Position numbers and translations under genes: made by a program. 64,000 bases of DNA from Haliotis asinina (lineage: Eukaryota > Mollusca > Gastropoda > Lepetellida > Haliotidae): the NCBI RefSeq assembly GCF_037392515.1, contig NC_090283.1, positions 27,234,249 to 27,298,248 on the forward strand, written 5' to 3'. A model generated the notes under the pieces. The model ran no database searches. It was not told where the DNA came from and saw only the letters and a program-made list of their open reading frames with translations. This document shows positions 59,045 to 64,000 of the stretch, in pieces. How positions within the stretch are numbered: the stretch's first letter is position 1; every line of letters starts with the position of its first letter.

Positions 59045-60415
59045 TCAGAGATATGTGCAGCACCAATGACAACTATTTAAATGTTCTTGTTAATAATACA
59101 GGACACTAATGTCGTGTTGGTTTGTCTCAAATCACATGATATTCATGATTAATTGAATCATAAACTAATTCGATGTATTTGTATTTTTGAATAATTTTTT
59201 TTTCAAAGTCAGATACTGATGTCTGTGTGCTGCCAGAGTCATGCTGCCCTGTGCATCCTCTCGTCTTTTTTAAATTAAAATTTCCAGGGTCTTTGATTTA
59301 TGGAAATCACTAATTATTTTCCAAACTATTATCTGTAGAAGCTGCCGACCTACAAAAAAAGAGAGCTACACAAAAAATACAAACATTGTTGGCAATTATC
59401 ATCAAAAACCAGTTGAGTCATAGTTAAAATATGCATATGTTAAATTTCAAACAATTGTTTAGTCCTGTTATGCATATTAAACATTGAAAATACTGACATT
59501 TTTCAAGACAAAGAAAAAGATGTACTCATGATTAACAACACAATAGTTTGGCGGAAACAAGTAAGTTTAACCAGTTACCATGGCAACTGGAAAATAAACA
59601 GCAACAGAATATTAGTTTCTGCAGACAAAATTCATTAATTTAACAACTTATACTACCATAAATAACATTTAGACAAAAAAAATCTACTGGAAGAAAATCA
59701 GATAGTTATGACACTTACCAAGTGTTTCTAAAACACTACAGAGTGTGGACTGTCACTATCACATTGTAGATAAAAACACTCCACAGTGAAACTACTGTAC
59801 ACTGTCCTATATCAAACGAAGCTGCAAATCTATCACTCCCAAATGACTACAATTGACTCTTCCAGTCACATACTGGAAGATAGTCCACTGAACACTGAGG
59901 GATGGAAGCTACAAAATCAGCAAATTTGGTAAAAAAAATGCCTCAATGACTAAAATACTTATAAGTTATATTAATTTCAAATCAAATATTTATATACTTG
60001 GCCACAAACCAAAACGACTTAAAAATTTGAATTTTCATCAAAATCAAAATAAATTAACCAAACGTATACGTATATGGGTGTCATAATTTGAAACTGACTA
60101 AATAATCTTGACCTCTTCATTAAGCAAGTTCCAGAAGCACGACCTGAGAATGTCTCAAAAACAAGACAGTATTCACATGGAGAAGATGTGTCCCTTCTTC
60201 ACGGTGTCTGGTCATTTTGTTTCGAGTGATGTTTCATTAGCTACCATAGCATAAATTGTTTTCAGATTTCGCCATTTGCTGCTGAAGAAACCCTTTTCAT
60301 CTAGGGTCAGTGAGACGCAATCATAGCACACGTAGTGTCTCTGTCACCATGGCAACTATTGAACTGCCAGCTGCACATTTATTGCTCAATCTCGTCCACA
60401 CAATTCACTTGGTTT
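59045..60415 (-). other. Downstream region of the DP gene
   Basis: Non-coding. On the minus strand an AATAAA (60383-60378) lies only about 36 bases after the DP stop codon and could end a short transcript. Nothing else is recognised. Confidence 0.45.
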
Positions 60416-60418
60416 GCC

Positions 60419-60626
60419 TTAGCCCATATCAACTGGGCTGGACTGATCACTGTCACTGTCTTCGTCGGAGAAGTTTTCCGACGGTGTCTCGGTGGCTGTC
60501 CGAGAATGCACGTCAGATGAACCAAGACTGGACTGTCGAGATAGAGCAGCAGCCGTCATGGCAGCTACTTCTGCTTCAGTGTCGCCTGCGCTGAGGTAGG
60601 ACTGAGCTGCAGTTGCCTGACGATAC
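60419..60626 (-). CDS. TFDP1: DP gene, last coding exon (acidic tail)
   Basis: The acceptor TGTATTTCCAG lies above 60626 and the stop TAA is at 60421-60419. It encodes [49 protein letters not shown] and the acidic end. The Ser-rich stretch before the acidic end is less conserved. Confidence 0.9.
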
Positions 60627-62580
60627 CTGGAAATACAATTTAACATCTTTCAGCAATGTAACCAAATGACAATACCGAACCATTATATTCAGTTTCTAGA
60701 AGAAATAATAAAGTTCGCATCATCAACAAAAATAAGTATGCAACAGAAAGTATTTGTATCCACTGATATTTAATGAAATACCTTGCTTAAGTGATTGATA
60801 TTCTGGACACCATTTCTGTGATAGAGCACCACGACAAGAATTCATAAGTCAATAAAATTCAACTTCCCCACCCATTTTTTCTCCCCTTTAGACAAACATA
60901 CAGATTCTGTGGACAGATTGGTTTGGTTGTTGTTTAACACAGCACTCAGAAATATTCCACCTACATAAAGACATTTTGCAAATAATCAAGTCAGACAATC
61001 CAGTAATCAACATCACAAGCATTGATCTTCCCATTTGGGATATGATGACACAGGTCAACCAAGTCAGTGAGTCTGAACACTCCATCTTGTTAGTTGCCTC
61101 TTACAATCATAGACCAATTCTAACCAAGACCACGACAGGCTTTTCCTACAAAACCCCATAAGTCTCTCTGGGCAGAGGAGTAATACGTTTCAGGAAATGC
61201 AGCTGTGTAAAGATGCCTTCCCACTGGGTGTTAAGTGTTAGGGTGTGGGGACTCACCTGGCCTGTTGTTGGCTGACTGCCATGGGATCTATTGGGCGGAT
61301 TGCAGCAGAACTGGAAGGCAGGGCACGAGCATTCTGAGCCATGTCTGGAAAACCAGGACAAAATGTTGATCAAATGCAACATAGCCCAACAGTTCACTTG
61401 TATTTTATGTAGAAACATGTTTAAAAAACAAGACAGGAAACACAAGACATGAGCAGAGTGGGTAGTCTAAGCACACACATATACATATCGCAATATATGC
61501 TTCCATGCTTTTGCATCACACAATATCACAGTATGAAACTTCTCTGCAATACCCACCCCTAGTCTTCACGAAAATGTTGACTATTAGACTTATCATTGAT
61601 ACAACACATACAGAAAAGATACAAGACATGAAATTGTGTGTGTCACTTCCTGCAAGTGGTTCATGGTTTGACCCCACAATAACAGATTTATAGTGCCCCC
61701 TTAATACTCAACTTTACTAATCAGTCCAAGTAAACTTAGCCCAAGTGTTATTTGTTACAATCCTTCACTGGGTCTCACAATACCTAGTAGGAGGTCGCGT
61801 CAGGTAAACTATGAGTGACCTATGACCGTCCAATCAAATGTGAGACGGCTAAAAAGATTTAACCAATTAGACAATGGCCACTGTAAGTGGGACTTACAAA
61901 ATACACCAGTCACTGACAATGATCAATAAATGAAAATCAGCATATAACACTGATATCTGACTTGTAGTACATAAACTAATATTTCCGCAAGCTGACATCC
62001 TTGAGTATTGCCCAAAATGCTATTTTCAGCGACAGTTTATTCACTGTTGTGGCACACTCCATGTGCATCACCTGGATGCAATTGTAGGGAATACAGCATT
62101 CGGAATCATTCAGGTACAAACCTTTGCGTGGGTAAAAGTTCAAAAGCTATGTGCAAATGTCGACTTTCGTGATTTGGTAAGCTGTGCTTTGATTGGTCAA
62201 TCTCAATGGTTATCTGACATGACCTCCTACTAGGTTTTGTTAAACTCAGTAGTGGAGCGTAACGAACAACACTGGGGCCAAGTTTACTTACCTGCAACTT
62301 TAACATAGAGGCTACTTTAGTTGTCCCATCTGCGACACTCCTTGTACAAAAACATTGTGAAAGAGGTATACTTGGCATGACCCATCTCCATGGGAGTATT
62401 CACCTGCACTCACCTATAACATAGGGCTCCAGAGCTTTGGGAACCATGCGGGCAGCTTTCACAATGTCTTGTGATGTACACTGGCCTTTCTCAAGGTTAA
62501 ATGCCATTCCCATTCTTTTTAGAACCTCAATGTCATCGTGAATTTCAAATGTGTTATCAAATTTAAACAGGTATTCATAT
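60419..62580 (-). CDS. TFDP1: DP transcription factor, E2F partner (3' part)
   Basis: Exons on the minus strand are 62580-62414, 61344-61257 and 60626-60419, giving the last 154 residues with all phases consistent. DP proteins pair with E2F and bind promoters of cell-cycle genes. The first exon contains the end of the DP dimerisation domain: [24 protein letters not shown]..., then [20 protein letters not shown], nearly identical to what I remember of vertebrate TFDP1/2. The second encodes [20 protein letters not shown]. The third ends in an acidic Ser/Asp tail ([20 protein letters not shown]), as DP proteins do. The DNA-binding part lies beyond the right edge or in exons I could not find. TFDP1 versus TFDP2 cannot be decided, and invertebrates usually have one gene. 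Confidence 0.94.
60930..61125 (-). mobile_element. SINE family 2 copy in DP intron
   Basis: GAAATATTCCACCTACATAA, GACAATCCAGTAATCAACAT and AACCAAGTCAGTGAGTCTGA in reverse order. Diverged, without an ACTC tail. Confidence 0.75.
61257..61344 (-). CDS. TFDP1: DP gene, penultimate visible exon
   Basis: The acceptor GGTTTTCCAG lies above 61344 and the donor GTGAGT is at 61256-61251. It encodes [20 protein letters not shown] then [13 protein letters not shown]-x-(D/E)MAQ across the junction is conserved in the family. Confidence 0.92.
61721..62290 (-). mobile_element. MITE family M, copy 2
   Basis: Inverted-repeat ends (GTTACAATCCTTCACTGGG and ACCTAGTAGGAGGTCGCGTC on the left; GACCTCCTACTAGGTTTTGT and GTAGTGGAGCGTAACG on the right). 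It matches the copy at 44011-44597 in the reverse orientation along its length. It sits in a DP intron. Confidence 0.85.
62414..62580 (-). CDS. TFDP1: DP gene, dimerisation-domain exon
   Basis: The acceptor TTCTTATTTCAG lies above 62580 and the donor GTGAGT is at 62413-62408. It encodes [40 protein letters not shown] and [15 protein letters not shown]. This is the most conserved block in the window. Confidence 0.96.
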
Positions 62581-62630
62581 CTGAAATAAGAATAGAATTC
62601 AGTCAGAATATCAATATTCACACAGTTAAC

Positions 62631-62655
62631 ATATTACCGTATATTACCGTGTCTG
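62631..62655 (+). repeat. Duplicated ATATTACCGT decamer
   Basis: ATATTACCGT occurs twice head to tail. Confidence 0.75.
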
Positions 62656-62659
62656 TTCT

Positions 62660-63340
62660 AGGATGCACGACTGCATGATTTGTGCTAATAATGATCAAAT
62701 CGCCCCTCATAAAAACAACAGAGCATGAACTATTGTGCATAGTAATTTGCCCCATACATAACTTTAAAAAAACATACGAAAAAAAAGCTTTACATTGACA
62801 AGGAATGTCTTTTTAAATCAGAGTCGGCCACAGAGTTAAGTTCGAGTGACAACATGTAAACATAACAGAGTAACGTCCCTATGTTAAAACCACTATCGGC
62901 ACTGGGGAAACGAAATTCCATTCATATCAGTATGAAATAGATCGCATTTTTCAATGAAGTTATGATTTGATTAATTAATTGACAACGTTAGACTGTGAAC
63001 TCTAAACATAGTGCATGTGTACAGCGCTTGCAAAACACAGTTTAGTGGATCTGTTTTAGAACATCAGTTCGTTTTAGCTTCATTTTCGAAATCAGATAAT
63101 ATTATGACTTGAAGTTGCAAACAACAAATGAATATGAAATTCTTATTTACAACGGTTTGTGGTAATTTGGCGTGAATAATGTCACGCAAAAGAATGAAAA
63201 TAACTGACATTTTTTGCACAAAATACCACTGAGAAAGCAACAGTGTCAGTCACATCTCCCCTGACCGATACGTCTGCTAAGGAGACATGTGAATTGAAGG
63301 GCGAGCAAAACCCCCAGACTGATCCCGGTACCAACTGACT
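62660..63340 (-). other. DP intron or upstream DNA, no exon found
   Basis: The exon preceding 62580 should encode the start of the dimerisation domain. No matching block is visible to the end of the window. Confidence 0.45.
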
Positions 63341-63344
63341 CTAA

Positions 63345-63522
63345 AAAAAACCCCCAAACCAAGTGTTTTTCAGAAAAAAATGGTTGAAAGAATGCCCATG
63401 GCTCTCTCAAAATGAGCTTGGTGCTATGATATGTGACTACTGTAGCCAAAATAAAGTGAGCAATAGTTTCACAGGTGGTGGTTGCAATAACTTTCGAGAC
63501 AAAAGGAAGCAATCACCATATG
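63345..63522 (+). pseudogene. TTF-type zinc-finger fragment (transposase-related)
   Basis: The plus strand reads KKWLKECPWLSQNELGAMIC then DYCSQNKVSNSFTGGGCNNF and RDKRKQ before a stop at about 63520. This spacing (KWL..PWL, C-x2-C, SN.FT.GC.NFR) is the TTF-type zinc finger found in ZNF862/KIAA1586-like proteins and related hAT transposases. The following His pair expected in the finger is not recognisable, and no longer frame continues it. It lies antisense to the DP gene; I call it a relic, not an exon. Confidence 0.6.
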
Positions 63523-63529
63523 TGAAGTG

Positions 63530-64000
63530 ACAGGAAACAGCTGATTCGATTGCACGACAAATGGTGACCGTACTGGATTGTAACTTTTTAAAAATTGATA
63601 CTGTGTGTAAATAGGTAGATACGGAACTTAATAATGACTAAGGGCAAAATAATTTGAAATAATGAAAACTGTACACTGTGATTTGTATTTTATTGATCAT
63701 GTATAACAAAGTGGCTGTAATCGTTGTAAACTTCCTAGCAGGTGTACCGCCAACCTGTAAGATCGTCCTCACAAGAAACTGACGACCAGAAAAATACTTT
63801 CATGAATTTGTGCCTCATAGATAAGGAGACCCCCTTCTACAGACAACATTCTATGGTGCTTAAAATTCGGTTTATACACGGTAAAATACGGTACATCCAC
63901 AAGGTGAACTTACAATGCAGCACTGAATCTGTGATCCGACAAGCATATGTTCTTTGAGACAAGTTATTACTTAGATTCCCCAAGACTTACTTTTAACAAC
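63530..64000. other. Non-coding, nothing recognised (window end)
   Basis: AT-rich, with no exon of the DP gene and no repeat identified. Confidence 0.4.

Noticed and set aside
63246..63512. 88-codon minus-strand frame considered as an upstream DP exon
   Set aside because: No similarity to DP proteins, and the plus strand carries the TTF-type zinc-finger motif instead.

Overview
The window looks like nuclear DNA of a mollusc, most likely a vetigastropod such as an abalone (Haliotis). The reasons are AT-rich DNA, genes split into short exons by GT-AG introns, and many tRNA-derived SINEs ending in (ACTC)n. The organism call is from remembered resemblance, not a search.

Three host genes are supported exon by exon with matching splice phases. 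(1) 2850-9969, plus strand: the 3' part of an RNF13-type PA-TM-RING E3 ubiquitin ligase. It has an apparent pair of mutually exclusive exons (2850-2940 and 3181-3265) in the protease-associated domain. (2) 30041-21457, minus strand: a complete 338-residue acyltransferase of the MOGAT/DGAT2 family in four coding exons, followed by a tandem array built from its own last codons. (3) 62580-60419, minus strand: the last three coding exons (154 residues) of a DP transcription factor, the E2F dimerisation partner.

The rest is mostly mobile DNA. There is a mariner copy with intact ends and a damaged transposase C-terminus (33872-35118), a 5'-truncated RNase H LINE (about 39270-40825), and a decayed CR1/Jockey-like reverse transcriptase (about 46780-47900). 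Several non-autonomous inverted-repeat elements are present, some with target duplications: 6486-7175, 12724-13249, 21769-22202, 24804-25885, 44011-44597, 48385-48894 and 61721-62290. A 171-bp LTR-like insertion sits inside a dispersed repeat at 31073-31243, and a TTF-type zinc-finger fragment lies at 63345-63522.

Three SINE families are scattered throughout, and two of them share a 3' tail. Layout: 1-16 kb minisatellite, ligase gene and its probable 3' UTR; 16-31 kb acyltransferase gene with repeat-filled introns; 31-54 kb repeat-rich and apparently gene-free; 54-64 kb DP gene and its downstream DNA. The genes do not form an operon or pathway. No rRNA, standard tRNA gene or CRISPR array was seen.
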